From Holophaga sp. (lineage in GTDB: Bacteria > Acidobacteriota > Holophagae > Holophagales > Holophagaceae), in NCBI GenBank assembly GCA_016715205.1, contig JADKBC010000004.1, positions 137,666 to 201,665 on the forward strand: DNA of 64,000 nucleotides, given 5' to 3'. This document shows, one piece after another, positions 36,130 through 44,509 of this stretch; the first letter of the stretch is position 1, and each line of letters starts with the position of its first letter. A model generated the notes under the pieces. It had not been told where the DNA came from. It did no database searches and saw only the letters and a list, made by a program, of their open reading frames with translations. A program made the position numbers and the translations under genes.

Positions 36130-37019
36130 AAAACCGCCTCCAGCAACGCCGCTCTGACCAGGGTTTCGCCCTGATCGGCGTGTTGGTTCTGGTGGCGGTG
36201 TTGGCCATCCTTTCCATCGGTGTGGGGGCGCTCTACCTGCGGCAGCTGGATCAGCAGCGGCAGGTGCAAACTCAGCAGGCCTTGGAAAAGGCATTTCACG
36301 GTCTGTTTCCCGGCAACCAGAAACCCGGCGCCTCCCTGTGGAAGGATTTCGGGTTCGTGCCCGATCTTCCGGCGGTGCCGCCTGGAAATTATGACTTGGG
36401 CTGCATGACCAGCCCTGCGCAGGTGGGAGCTGTGGAAACCAGCAAGGCCGGTGTTGTGGCCTATGCCGGAGTGCCCAATCCGGCGGCGGGTGGCAGCCTG
36501 GGCGCCTGGAATGGCCCCTATTGGCAGGGGTCCGTGGATGCCCAGAACCGCCCCGTGGACGCCTGGGGCAGGCCGCTCCAGCTGCGCTACATCAGCAGCT
36601 CAGTGCCACCTGGCTGGCAGGTCTACAGCTCTGGCGCCAACGGTGCGAACGAGACCGGGAACGTGGCCACACCCGTGAATGATGACTTGGTCTATCCACA
36701 GCCGCCCTATGTCATTCCCCCGCCCAAGGGGTCGAGCCCCACCTGTGCCACACCCACGGTTCCTTTTCTGCGCACCAGCGGTTTCAACCCGGCGGAAAAC
36801 ATCAGCATTACCTTGACCTGGCCTGGTGGGTCCCAAGTGCGCGTGGTTGCCATCAATAACGGCCATCCCGATGGCAACCCACCCCCCGTTTTCGCCAACC
36901 TGCCCCAGGGCCCGACGATCACCGTGAGCCTGATGTCGGATCGACGGGGTGATCTCGGTACCCGTATCATCACCATCGACCCCGGTTGCAAGGCAACACC
37001 TTCGCCCATCACGTTTTAA
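36126..37019 (+). CDS. Pseudopilin-like protein lacking Glu+5, with C-terminal domain
   Basis: 297-aa protein starting with GTG overlapping the previous stop. The leader ends in G|FALIGVLVLVAVLAI: the conserved Glu at +5 is Gly, a feature of tip pseudopilins such as GspK. The middle repeats the module of its neighbour (WNGPYWQGSVDAQNRPVDAWG; then WQVYSSGANGANE and DDLVYP). The C-terminal 100 residues are Pro-rich then beta-like (NISITLTWPGGSQVRVVA), with Cys near both ends of that part. It does not look like GspK outside the N-terminus. Confidence 0.7.
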   Translation: MKNRLQQRRSDQGFALIGVLVLVAVLAILSIGVGALYLRQLDQQRQVQTQQALEKAFHGLFPGNQKPGASLWKDFGFVPDLPAVPPGNYDLGCMTSPAQVGAVETSKAGVVAYAGVPNPAAGGSLGAWNGPYWQGSVDAQNRPVDAWGRPLQLRYISSSVPPGWQVYSSGANGANETGNVATPVNDDLVYPQPPYVIPPPKGSSPTCATPTVPFLRTSGFNPAENISITLTWPGGSQVRVVAINNGHPDGNPPPVFANLPQGPTITVSLMSDRRGDLGTRIITIDPGCKATPSPITF

Positions 37020-37037
37020 AGGAGCGTTTCCGCCCCC

Positions 37038-38480
37038 ATGAATGCTGCCCTCCGAATGCTTGCGTCACCCTTCACGCTGGTCATCCGAGACCAGGGCGCG
37101 GAGCTATGGGATGGCGAGGGGCGGGTGCTGGCAACCTTGCCGGATGTACCACCCGGTGCTACGCGGCGCCGCGCCTGGGGCGAAATCCTGCTGGAAACCC
37201 TGCCCAAGCAGGCCAAGGTGCAGATCCTGTTCGCCCACGGGAAACTGGAAATTGATTGCCAGGATGTGCCCTACCTCAACGCCCGGGAACGGCGGGATGT
37301 AGCCCAGCGGGTCACGTACACCCAAGGCACCACGGAGACGAAAAACCTCGCCCTGGCTTTGGATGTGGACCCCTTCGCCGAGGGTGGCCATCAGCTTTGG
37401 ATCGCACGGCACCCCGAATGGGAAATGCAGGATTGTCTGGGAGCCCTTTCCTTCGCGGGGGCTTCCCTGGTGTTTGCCACGGCGTGGCAGCGGGCTTTCC
37501 TGGCCGCAGTGCCTGATGAGCAGGCAGCTCGCATTTTCCTGGCCCTGGAACCTGGCATGGGCCGCCTACTGTTGTTTCATGGCCGCGGGCTCATGCTCAT
37601 GCGGGCTTTCCGGCTACCCGAGGAAATCGACCTAGCGGAACTGGATGATGCTGGTGCCGAACTGCTGACCGAAGTGGTGGTGGAGGAAGCTTCGCGCACC
37701 CTCCAGTTCGTGAAACAGAAATACCGCGGGATGAGTTTTGACGCCCTGAACGTGGTGGGGCTTCCAGACCCTCCTGTTCATCTCATCGAGAGGCTTGGGC
37801 GCGGCCTGCGCCTGACCGTCCAGAATTTCGCACCTTCCTTGCCCGCCTTTCTGCTGCGTGGCATGGCTCGGGAAAAGGATCACAAGGGTGGTCTCAATCT
37901 GGTGCCCATGGAGATTCAGGACGCGCTCAAACTGCGCTTCCTACGTGGAACCGTGTGGGGCGCTGCCGCCACTATCCTGATCCTGCTCGGTGCTGCCCAG
38001 GTTCTACTTATGCGGGATGAGGCCCGGTTGAAACTGGATTTGGTGCAGGCAGAAACCACCCGGACGCAACGGCAGAAACTCATCGAGGAAGCCGCCCAGG
38101 CCGGACGCCAGCGTTTGCCCCTGATTCGACTCCAGCATGCGGAGGCCCGCCAGAAAGCTGCTACGGAACAACTCGAGCGTCTTGGCGTGTTGCTTTTTGC
38201 GGTCCCCGAGGGCATCACGCTGGAAAAAGTGGAAATCGCGCAGATTCCAGGAGATGCCCTCCGCTTCCACTTCGAAGTGGCGGGTTCCGCCGCCACGCGC
38301 CGTGCCTTTTCCGTGGGGCCTTTAGCAGAATATGTGGGAAGGCTCGAACAACACCCTGGCATGGCCCTGGAGCCTCTGCGGGAAATTAGCGTCTCGGATC
38401 GAACGCCCGTCAGTGGGAATCGCCTCGGCAACAATGAGATGGCTGTCACGCGCTTCAAACTGGTTGGGGTGGCGCCATGA
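37038..38480 (+). CDS. GspL-like (PilM-PilN fusion type) assembly protein
   Basis: 480-aa bitopic protein. An actin-like cytoplasmic domain (residues 1-300) is followed by one membrane helix (TVWGAAATILILLGAAQVLL, about 315-335) and a periplasmic ferredoxin-like PilN/GspL domain with a coiled-coil start. AGGAG lies upstream of the ATG at a long distance. Its place between pseudopilin genes and a GspM-like gene supports an inner-membrane platform role, linking ATPase and pseudopilus. Confidence 0.72.
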   Translation: MNAALRMLASPFTLVIRDQGAELWDGEGRVLATLPDVPPGATRRRAWGEILLETLPKQAKVQILFAHGKLEIDCQDVPYLNARERRDVAQRVTYTQGTTETKNLALALDVDPFAEGGHQLWIARHPEWEMQDCLGALSFAGASLVFATAWQRAFLAAVPDEQAARIFLALEPGMGRLLLFHGRGLMLMRAFRLPEEIDLAELDDAGAELLTEVVVEEASRTLQFVKQKYRGMSFDALNVVGLPDPPVHLIERLGRGLRLTVQNFAPSLPAFLLRGMAREKDHKGGLNLVPMEIQDALKLRFLRGTVWGAAATILILLGAAQVLLMRDEARLKLDLVQAETTRTQRQKLIEEAAQAGRQRLPLIRLQHAEARQKAATEQLERLGVLLFAVPEGITLEKVEIAQIPGDALRFHFEVAGSAATRRAFSVGPLAEYVGRLEQHPGMALEPLREISVSDRTPVSGNRLGNNEMAVTRFKLVGVAP

Positions 38481-39082
38481 AACACCTTCGCGAACGCGTG
38501 TTCATGGCGGCCATCCTGGTGGGCCTACCAACCTTGATCCTGGTTCTGGGAATCCTGCCCACCCTGAAACGGTCCAAGGAATTACGCCAGCAGATCCAGG
38601 CGGTGAACGAAGACTACAAGACCCTTCCTCCCTTCATGCCGCTTTCTCGGGTCGAGCGGGAAGCCCTTGCGGATCCCAAGGCCGCATGGCGTTCACGCCT
38701 GCCAATGGTGACCAGCGACAAGGCCCGTCTGGCCCATTACCACCGGGTAGTAGGGGACCTGCAAGGCACCTTGAAGGCGGCCGGGGTGCCGTCGCGCGGA
38801 ATGCGCTCCAGTTGGGATCCCATTAAAGCCAGTTTCAGTGTTCCCGGCGAGATGGGGGCCGATCCGCACACGCTTGCCCTTTTCCAGGATTCCCCGGATT
38901 CCCAGGTGAATGGCTGGGTGCTGGAAGCTGAGATTCCAGGCCCCACCTCTCATCTATTCAGATCCATGGCCGCCATCCATCGGGTAGGCCCCATTCTTGA
39001 ACCGGTGGGCCTGCGCTGGGAAGCTGGACTTGATTTCCGCCAACAGAAACTCCTGCTTCGCAACCTTGTTCTCACACCCTAG
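38477..39082 (+). CDS. GspM/PilO-like assembly protein
   Basis: 201-aa protein overlapping the preceding gene by 4 nt (ATGA). It has a single N-terminal membrane helix (VFMAAILVGLPTLILVLGIL), a short coiled coil (LKRSKELRQQIQAVNEDYK) and a periplasmic alpha/beta domain, the layout of GspM and PilO. Sequence identity to either family cannot be judged by eye; position and topology carry the call. Confidence 0.62.
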   Translation: MKHLRERVFMAAILVGLPTLILVLGILPTLKRSKELRQQIQAVNEDYKTLPPFMPLSRVEREALADPKAAWRSRLPMVTSDKARLAHYHRVVGDLQGTLKAAGVPSRGMRSSWDPIKASFSVPGEMGADPHTLALFQDSPDSQVNGWVLEAEIPGPTSHLFRSMAAIHRVGPILEPVGLRWEAGLDFRQQKLLLRNLVLTP

Positions 39083-39090
39083 GGAGCTCC

Positions 39091-39753
39091 GTGTCCTTCG
39101 TGGAACGCAACAAGATCTGGCTGCTGCCGCTCCTTGGAGTGGGCGTGGTGGGCGTGTTGTGGATGAACTACCAGACCTTCAAGCCGAAGGCTGCCGAACC
39201 CGTTCCTGCTCCCATGGCGCCAGCACCACTGGCCACCCCACCGGTTCCAGCCGCTTCGGCCCCGGTGACACCCGCGGTGTCTTCACCTAGCAATGCCGGA
39301 GCGGATCTTTGGGCAGACCTGCACCCCCTGGAAGTCCCTCCCCCGGAGCTCACGCGTACCGACGAACTCCTGCGGGAGGGCGCCAAGGCCGTGGATGTTT
39401 CCCATGTGGGCCAGCCGATCCCGCCCGTTCTCGATCCCAGAGGTTGGCAGGCCTTGCCTGATCCCGTGTTTCCCAAACCCCCCGTCACTCCTGGAACGGT
39501 GGCACCTGCTCGCCCACTGCCCCGGTTGGAGTTTGTGCTCGAAACCGCCCGCGGTGAGCAGGAAGCCTGGTTCGAGGGCAGACCCTACCGGGAAGGGGAA
39601 AACCTGGATGGCACGCACCGCATCAAGCAGATCACCCGATGGGCGGTGGTGCTTTCAGGTCCGGCCGGTGATATTCGACTTTCCACCGAACTGGGGCGGG
39701 TGGCGCCTTCCCCCAAGGCTAAACCACGCCCGGTTTCCGCGGAGGCCATGTGA
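39091..39753 (+). CDS. GspC/PilP-like periplasmic connector
   Basis: 220-aa protein with GTG start and GGGAG upstream. One membrane helix (IWLLPLLGVGVVGVLWM) is followed by a long Pro/Ala linker (about 30-75) and a small C-terminal beta domain (EFVLETARGEQEAWFEG; RWAVVLSGPAGDIRLS) like the homology region of GspC or PilP that docks on the secretin N0 domain. It directly precedes the secretin gene with overlapping ends, as expected for such a connector. Confidence 0.6.
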   Translation: MSFVERNKIWLLPLLGVGVVGVLWMNYQTFKPKAAEPVPAPMAPAPLATPPVPAASAPVTPAVSSPSNAGADLWADLHPLEVPPPELTRTDELLREGAKAVDVSHVGQPIPPVLDPRGWQALPDPVFPKPPVTPGTVAPARPLPRLEFVLETARGEQEAWFEGRPYREGENLDGTHRIKQITRWAVVLSGPAGDIRLSTELGRVAPSPKAKPRPVSAEAM

Positions 39754-41366
39754 GCCCTCGATTTCTCGTCCTTCTTCTCTTGGGTCTTCTGTCGGCGGTT
39801 CCCGCCGCGGCGCAAGCTGAGCCCGCGCGAGTGTCCCTGTCCGTACGGGAAGCCGATCTGCGGGATGTGCTGCGGGCTGCGGCCCAGGGCACCGATCTCA
39901 ACATCAACTTCGAGCCCGACCTGAACACGACCCTGCGTGGGGTTGAACTCAAGCAAATGACCCTGCAGGAAATCCTGGATGAAATCCTGCCCAGTCAGGG
40001 TCTGGCCTATTCGCGCCAGGGGCGAACCATCTACGTGCACCGGGGCGATGGCGGCTTGCGGTTCTATACGGTGGATATGCTGTCGCTGCGGCGGGCGGGG
40101 TCCAAATCCTTCCAGGTCAATGCCTCCGGTCAGTTGGTGCAATCCACGGGCGGCGGCCAAGGCGGCGGTTCCCAGGGTGGTGGCCAGGGCGGGCAGAGCG
40201 GCAACAGTTCGGCCTATACCTCATCCCTGGCATCCGGCAATGCCTTTGATTCCTGGCAGGAACTGGAAACTGGCCTCAGCACCTTGATTTTTGGTCAGCC
40301 CATGGAAGCCAAGTCCCTCAGTGGGTCCAGTGGCACCCCTGCTGCGCCTGCCTCCCGGGGCATGGCCAAGGATGGACGGAGCCTCGTCATCCAACCCGAA
40401 TCAGGGCTCATCGTGGTGGGGGCGGATCCTTCCACCCATCTGCGGGTGAACGCCTACCTCAAGGAACTGCGGCGCCGCAATGAGCGCCAGGTGATTCTCG
40501 AAGCCCGCATCGTGGAAGTGACCTTGGGGGCGGATAGTCAGATCGGTGTGGACTGGAACAGCGTGCTCAACGTGGGTGCGGCTTCCGGAGGTACCGGGAC
40601 GGACGTTCAAGGTTCCTTTGTCACCGGCGGCACCCTGAATTCCAACCTTCAATCCGGGGATGGGCTGGCCCGCCTTATCGTGCAAAACGCGCGTGTCACG
40701 GCGGCCCTTTCCGCCCTGGCGAGGGAAGGTCGGTTGCAGGTGCTGAGCGCGCCGCGCATCTCTACGCTAAACAATCAAAAGGCCATTTTGCGGGTGGTGC
40801 GCGAAGAGGCGTTCTTCCTGCAGAACAGTCAAGTAACTCCCGGTGGCACCTTCGGGGGCAACATTGCCACGGTTCAAATTACGCCGGTGGTGGTGCCCGT
40901 GGGCATCGTGCTGGATATCCAGCCCCAGATTGGGGAAGACGGCACCATCACCCTGGCCGTGAATCCCAGCGTGTCTGAAATTGTCACCGTGCGCAGCTTC
41001 AGTGTGGCGGGTTCCGGTGGCGGGGCTTCGGCCACCTTGCCCGTGGTGGATCGGCGCGATCTGGACACGGTGGTGCGCATCCGGAACGGCGAAACCCTGG
41101 TGTTGGCAGGGATCATTCGCAACAAGGAAGGCGATGATGATCGCGGTGTGCCCTGGCTCCGCCGGATTCCCCTCTTGGGCAACCTGTTTACGAAACGGGA
41201 AAAATTGAAATCCCACACGGAACTGGCCATCTTCATCACGCCCACCCTGATCGAGAGCGCGGATCAGGTGGCCGCCCAACGCAAGGACACGGAGCAGCGC
41301 CTGGACAAGGCCGGCTCTGACCTCAAGGCGGAGCCCAAGAAGACCCTCGACTTCAAGGAACCCTGA
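39750..41366 (+). CDS. Secretin (GspD/PilQ family)
   Basis: Outer-membrane secretin, 538 aa. Signal peptide (FLVLLLLGLLSAVPAAAQA), an N0/STN-type domain (LSVREADLRDVLRAAAQGTD, quoted at 20 residues), a Gly/Gln/Ser-rich low-complexity insert (about 130-150), an N-domain with NERQVILEARIVEV, then the secretin core with LSAPRISTLNNQKA and the end motif VPWLRRIPLLGNLF and LAIFITPTLI. It forms the exit channel of the cluster encoded from 31.7 kb. Its 3' end overlaps lpxK by 14 nt on the other strand. Confidence 0.9.
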   Translation: MSPRFLVLLLLGLLSAVPAAAQAEPARVSLSVREADLRDVLRAAAQGTDLNINFEPDLNTTLRGVELKQMTLQEILDEILPSQGLAYSRQGRTIYVHRGDGGLRFYTVDMLSLRRAGSKSFQVNASGQLVQSTGGGQGGGSQGGGQGGQSGNSSAYTSSLASGNAFDSWQELETGLSTLIFGQPMEAKSLSGSSGTPAAPASRGMAKDGRSLVIQPESGLIVVGADPSTHLRVNAYLKELRRRNERQVILEARIVEVTLGADSQIGVDWNSVLNVGAASGGTGTDVQGSFVTGGTLNSNLQSGDGLARLIVQNARVTAALSALAREGRLQVLSAPRISTLNNQKAILRVVREEAFFLQNSQVTPGGTFGGNIATVQITPVVVPVGIVLDIQPQIGEDGTITLAVNPSVSEIVTVRSFSVAGSGGGASATLPVVDRRDLDTVVRIRNGETLVLAGIIRNKEGDDDRGVPWLRRIPLLGNLFTKREKLKSHTELAIFITPTLIESADQVAAQRKDTEQRLDKAGSDLKAEPKKTLDFKEP

Positions 41367-42378
41367 GCGTTTCCAGTACAAATGCCACCAGGGGCTCTGC
41401 GCCTCGCACCGTTTGCTGGGCCACCCAGATGGGTAAGCCCAGGCCAGCCAGGTATTCAGGGCTCAATTTGACGGCATCCTTTTCAGTGCAAACCAGGCCT
41501 GTGGCGCCGAGTGTGACGGCTTCTCGCGCCATTGCCTGCAGGGCCGCCTTGCCAATGGGCTGATGATCCCGGAAGCTGCGGTAACCCACCCAGGAAAGCC
41601 CGGCCACCATTAAATCCGCGTAAAAGGCTTCGGGGTGGCCCAGGGCGCAGAAGGCGAAGAGCGGTCCAGGGTTGCAGGCCGCAAGGGGCAGGGCGGGGCC
41701 ATCGGGAAAGGCTCGGAGCCCACCGATTTCAAAGTCCACCCAGAACACAGGTCCACCGGAGCCGTGAAGCTGCCACCAGGCCAACACCTCTTCCCGGGGA
41801 GCCCGAGAGCCCCGGGTGATGATCAGGGCCTGGGCGCGCCGGGCAGAATCCATGGGCTCTCGCAGATCGCCCAGGGGCAGCATCTTGCCCTCGCCCCACA
41901 GGCGAATGCCATCCAGCAGCAGCAGATCCAGATCCCGGTGCAAGGCACGGTGCTGGAAGCCGTCATCCAGCAGCAGCAGACGAGGCTCTCGGCCAAGGGC
42001 GCGCATTCCCGCCGCCACCCGTTTCCGGCCCACCACCACGCGACCGGGTCCGAGTCGCCGGGCCATCATCAGCGGCTCGTCCCCGGTTTCAGCGGGATTG
42101 GAATCCGGCGAGACATCCATGGGATCCACGGTGCGGCGCCCGCCGTAGCCTCGCGAGCAAATCACATTGGACCAGCCAGCGTTTTGGAGATGTTCCGCCA
42201 GATGCAAGGTCAACGGCGTTTTTCCCGTACCACCGCTGCTCAGGTTGCCCAGGGACACCACGGGCACCGGCAGCTTCGTGACCCGCTCGGGATGGTTGTC
42301 AAAGGCGCGATTGCGGGCCCGGATGGTGACGCCATACAAGGGCGACAAGGGAGCGAGCATCCAGCGGAGAAGGCGCAT
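41353..42378 (-). CDS. lpxK: Tetraacyldisaccharide 4'-kinase LpxK
   Basis: Inner-membrane-associated kinase (341 aa) phosphorylating the 4' position of the lipid A precursor. The P-loop is SLGNLSSGGTGKTPLTLHL, with DDGFQHRALHRDLDLLLLD following, both diagnostic. The N-terminal amphipathic part (RWMLAPLSPLYGVTI) fits. TATCCT lies exactly 6 nt before the ATG with no proper Shine-Dalgarno, so it is a probable leaderless gene. Together with lpxA it shows that the cell makes lipid A. Confidence 0.93.
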   Translation of the reverse strand: MRLLRWMLAPLSPLYGVTIRARNRAFDNHPERVTKLPVPVVSLGNLSSGGTGKTPLTLHLAEHLQNAGWSNVICSRGYGGRRTVDPMDVSPDSNPAETGDEPLMMARRLGPGRVVVGRKRVAAGMRALGREPRLLLLDDGFQHRALHRDLDLLLLDGIRLWGEGKMLPLGDLREPMDSARRAQALIITRGSRAPREEVLAWWQLHGSGGPVFWVDFEIGGLRAFPDGPALPLAACNPGPLFAFCALGHPEAFYADLMVAGLSWVGYRSFRDHQPIGKAALQAMAREAVTLGATGLVCTEKDAVKLSPEYLAGLGLPIWVAQQTVRGAEPLVAFVLETLRVP

Positions 42379-42384
42379 CCTTCG

Positions 42385-42390
42385 AGGATA
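42385..42390 (-). promoter_or_regulatory. -10 hexamer TATCCT of lpxK (leaderless type)
   Basis: Minus-strand TATCCT, six bases (CGAAGG), then the lpxK ATG. Confidence 0.45.
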
Positions 42391-42505
42391 GCCCAGCAGA
42401 GTTCAAGTCGCAGCGGCACATCCCGATGTGATAAACATCGCCCAATCCCATCGTTTCATCCTGCCGCATTGCAGGGTATCTTTTAAGCAGAACTGGACCT
42501 CCCTC

Positions 42506-43228
42506 ATGACGGATTCGAGCTTTATCGAGCAAAGCAGACTTCGCTTCAGCGAAGGCGAGGTTGTGTACCGCAAGGGTGATATGGCCCAGCAGATGTACAT
42601 CATCCTGTCGGGCAAGGTGCGGCTTTACGTGGGTCTAGAGCCCATGGGCGACTGGTCCGAAGAACTGGGCAAGGGTGATTTCTTCGGCGAAGCCAGCCTG
42701 TTGGAGCCCATTCCTCGTGGCAACACGGTGGTGGCGCTGGAAGACACGGATCTCATCGCCATTTCCCGGGGCACCTTTCTGCGCATGATTCGGCAGAACC
42801 CCGAAGTCTCTGTGAAGATGATGCAGCGCTTGGCCCAGCGGAATCGCGAGCTGGGGAGCCGCATTGACACGGAAGGCGGCCGCAGTCGCAGCCGTTCCCT
42901 GCAGACCAACACCTCGTTGGTCTCGGTCATTTCTGGCAAGAAATACCTGATCACATCCCATGGCGCCCTGGTGGGGCGGTTCGACCCCAACACGGGCATC
43001 CATCCCGATATCGATTTGACGGATGAAGATCCCCAGTTGAGCGTTTCTCGCCGCCATGCGCGTGTGCTCTGCGAACACAATCGCTATTTCCTGGTGGAAG
43101 AGCATGGCGTGGCCAATGGCACGTACATCAAGGGCGACCGCCTGGCGCCGGGGGATGCCCGCGAATTGAAACCCGGTGATCGCGTGGGTTTCGGCATGGT
43201 GGTGCTCTTTTTCGAGAAACCCGCCTGA
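42506..43228 (+). CDS. Cyclic-nucleotide-binding + FHA domain protein
   Basis: 240-aa soluble protein. Residues 10-130 form a cNMP-binding barrel (GEVVYRKGDMAQQMYIILSG, with GDFFGEASLLEPIPRG as the phosphate-binding cassette). Residues 150-238 form an FHA domain with VSRRHARV and GVANGTYIKG, which binds phosphothreonine. There is no DNA-binding helix-turn-helix. It may link a cyclic nucleotide or other ligand to Ser/Thr phosphorylation signalling. The start at 42506 is chosen by homology; a frame upstream is open but unlike the family. Confidence 0.82.
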   Translation: MTDSSFIEQSRLRFSEGEVVYRKGDMAQQMYIILSGKVRLYVGLEPMGDWSEELGKGDFFGEASLLEPIPRGNTVVALEDTDLIAISRGTFLRMIRQNPEVSVKMMQRLAQRNRELGSRIDTEGGRSRSRSLQTNTSLVSVISGKKYLITSHGALVGRFDPNTGIHPDIDLTDEDPQLSVSRRHARVLCEHNRYFLVEEHGVANGTYIKGDRLAPGDARELKPGDRVGFGMVVLFFEKPA

Positions 43229-43229
43229 C

Positions 43230-43454
43230 ATGGCCATGTCAGTGGAAGTCTGGCGCGATGAGCATGGCGTGACCTGGGAGCTGGTGCAGCTCGGCCTCGA
43301 TGAAATTGGCGGCGCCTGCATCATCCGCGAAGGCATTTCGAGCCTGGATGTGGCCGATGGCGACGCCCGCGAAGGCGTGGAAATCATCGCCCGTTTTGGC
43401 GACCCCGAAGATGCCCGGGACTACCTTTATTCGGAAGGTTTCGATCCCGTTTGA
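43230..43454 (+). CDS. Small acidic hypothetical protein, 74 aa
   Basis: Begins one base after the stop of the cNMP-FHA gene, so it is very likely co-transcribed. It starts MAMSVEVWRDEHGVTWELV and contains a Glu/Asp-rich helix (GISSLDVADGDAREGVE) and DPEDARDYLYSEGF. Family not recognised. A strong inverted repeat follows. Confidence 0.6.
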   Translation: MAMSVEVWRDEHGVTWELVQLGLDEIGGACIIREGISSLDVADGDAREGVEIIARFGDPEDARDYLYSEGFDPV

Positions 43455-43464
43455 TTCCCCTTGT

Positions 43465-43501
43465 ACACAACGAGTCCCGGCAGAGCCGGGACTCGTTGTG
43501 T
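43465..43501. terminator. Long perfect hairpin between convergent genes
   Basis: 17-bp perfect inverted repeat with a 3-nt loop. It lacks a T tract, but its place between convergent genes (74-aa protein and etfA) suggests a bidirectional terminator. Confidence 0.7.
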
Positions 43502-43509
43502 AAGGACCT

Positions 43510-44478
43510 CTACTTTGTGATGGCCAGGGCCTTGGCGGCCTTGGTGAGTTCGGGGACCACCTCGAAGAGATCGCCCACGATGCCATAGTCCGCCAACTTG
43601 AAGATCGGAGCTTCGGGATCCTTGTTGATGGCGACGATGACCTTGGAGCCGCTCATGCCCGCCACGTGCTGGATGGCGCCACTGATGCCGCAGGCGATGT
43701 AAAGGGTGGGACTTACCACCTTGCCGGTCTGACCCACCTGCATGCTGTGGGGAATGCCCCAGCCCGCATCCACGGCGGCTCGACTGGCGCCCACGACGCC
43801 GCCGATGGCTTCAGCGAGTGCTTCGAGAAGCTTGAAGTTTTCGCCTTCTTTCAAGCCGCGACCACCGGAGACGATCACATCGGCTTCGGTGAGATCCTGC
43901 TTGCCGCCGCCCTTGGCGAGGATTTCCTTCACGATGGCTTTGAAACCCAGGGTGGGTGCAGGCAGGGTTTCGGTGGCACCAGCCTTGGGGCATTCCGCAG
44001 CGGCAAAAACATTGGGTCGGGTGCTGGCCACCTGGATCTCGCTGTTGAAATCCACCGTGGCGAAAGCCTTGCCCGCATAGACCGGACGCGCGGCCTGGAG
44101 CTTGGGTCCCACCATGGCAAGGCAGGTGACTTCGGCGGCGTAGCCGGCGTCGAGTTTGGCTGCCACGCGGGGGAGCACATCCTTGCCCAGCGGCGTGGCT
44201 GCACCCAATAGCGCCGTGCCGCCCTTGGCCTTCACGGCCTCGGCAATGACCGCTGCGAAAAGGTCACTGGAATAGGCGCCCAGGGCTGGGGCTTCCACCT
44301 TGAAAATCGAATCGGCGCCATACTTGGCGGCCTCTTCGGCACCGGCGCAGGAGGCACCCACAAAGAGCGCCGCCACGGTAGCATCGCCTGACAAGCGGCG
44401 GGCCTCGGAAAGCGCTTCCAGGCTCGCCTTGCGGATCTTGCCCTCTTTCAGTTCACAGAAAACCAGAATCATCGTCAT
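43510..44478 (-). CDS. etfA: Electron transfer flavoprotein alpha subunit
   Basis: 322-aa FAD-binding subunit that passes electrons from acyl-CoA dehydrogenases to the quinone pool. The C-terminal FAD domain shows VIVSGGRGLKEGENF, GASRAAVDAGW, QVGQTGKVVSPTLYIACGI and SGAIQHVAGM, followed by VAINKDPEAPIFKLADYGIV. etfB lies 31 nt upstream on the same strand, forming the usual etfBA operon. Confidence 0.95.
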   Translation of the reverse strand: MTMILVFCELKEGKIRKASLEALSEARRLSGDATVAALFVGASCAGAEEAAKYGADSIFKVEAPALGAYSSDLFAAVIAEAVKAKGGTALLGAATPLGKDVLPRVAAKLDAGYAAEVTCLAMVGPKLQAARPVYAGKAFATVDFNSEIQVASTRPNVFAAAECPKAGATETLPAPTLGFKAIVKEILAKGGGKQDLTEADVIVSGGRGLKEGENFKLLEALAEAIGGVVGASRAAVDAGWGIPHSMQVGQTGKVVSPTLYIACGISGAIQHVAGMSGSKVIVAINKDPEAPIFKLADYGIVGDLFEVVPELTKAAKALAITK

Positions 44479-44509
44479 CCCCTCAAATCGATTTCGCGTT
44501 GATCAGAAC

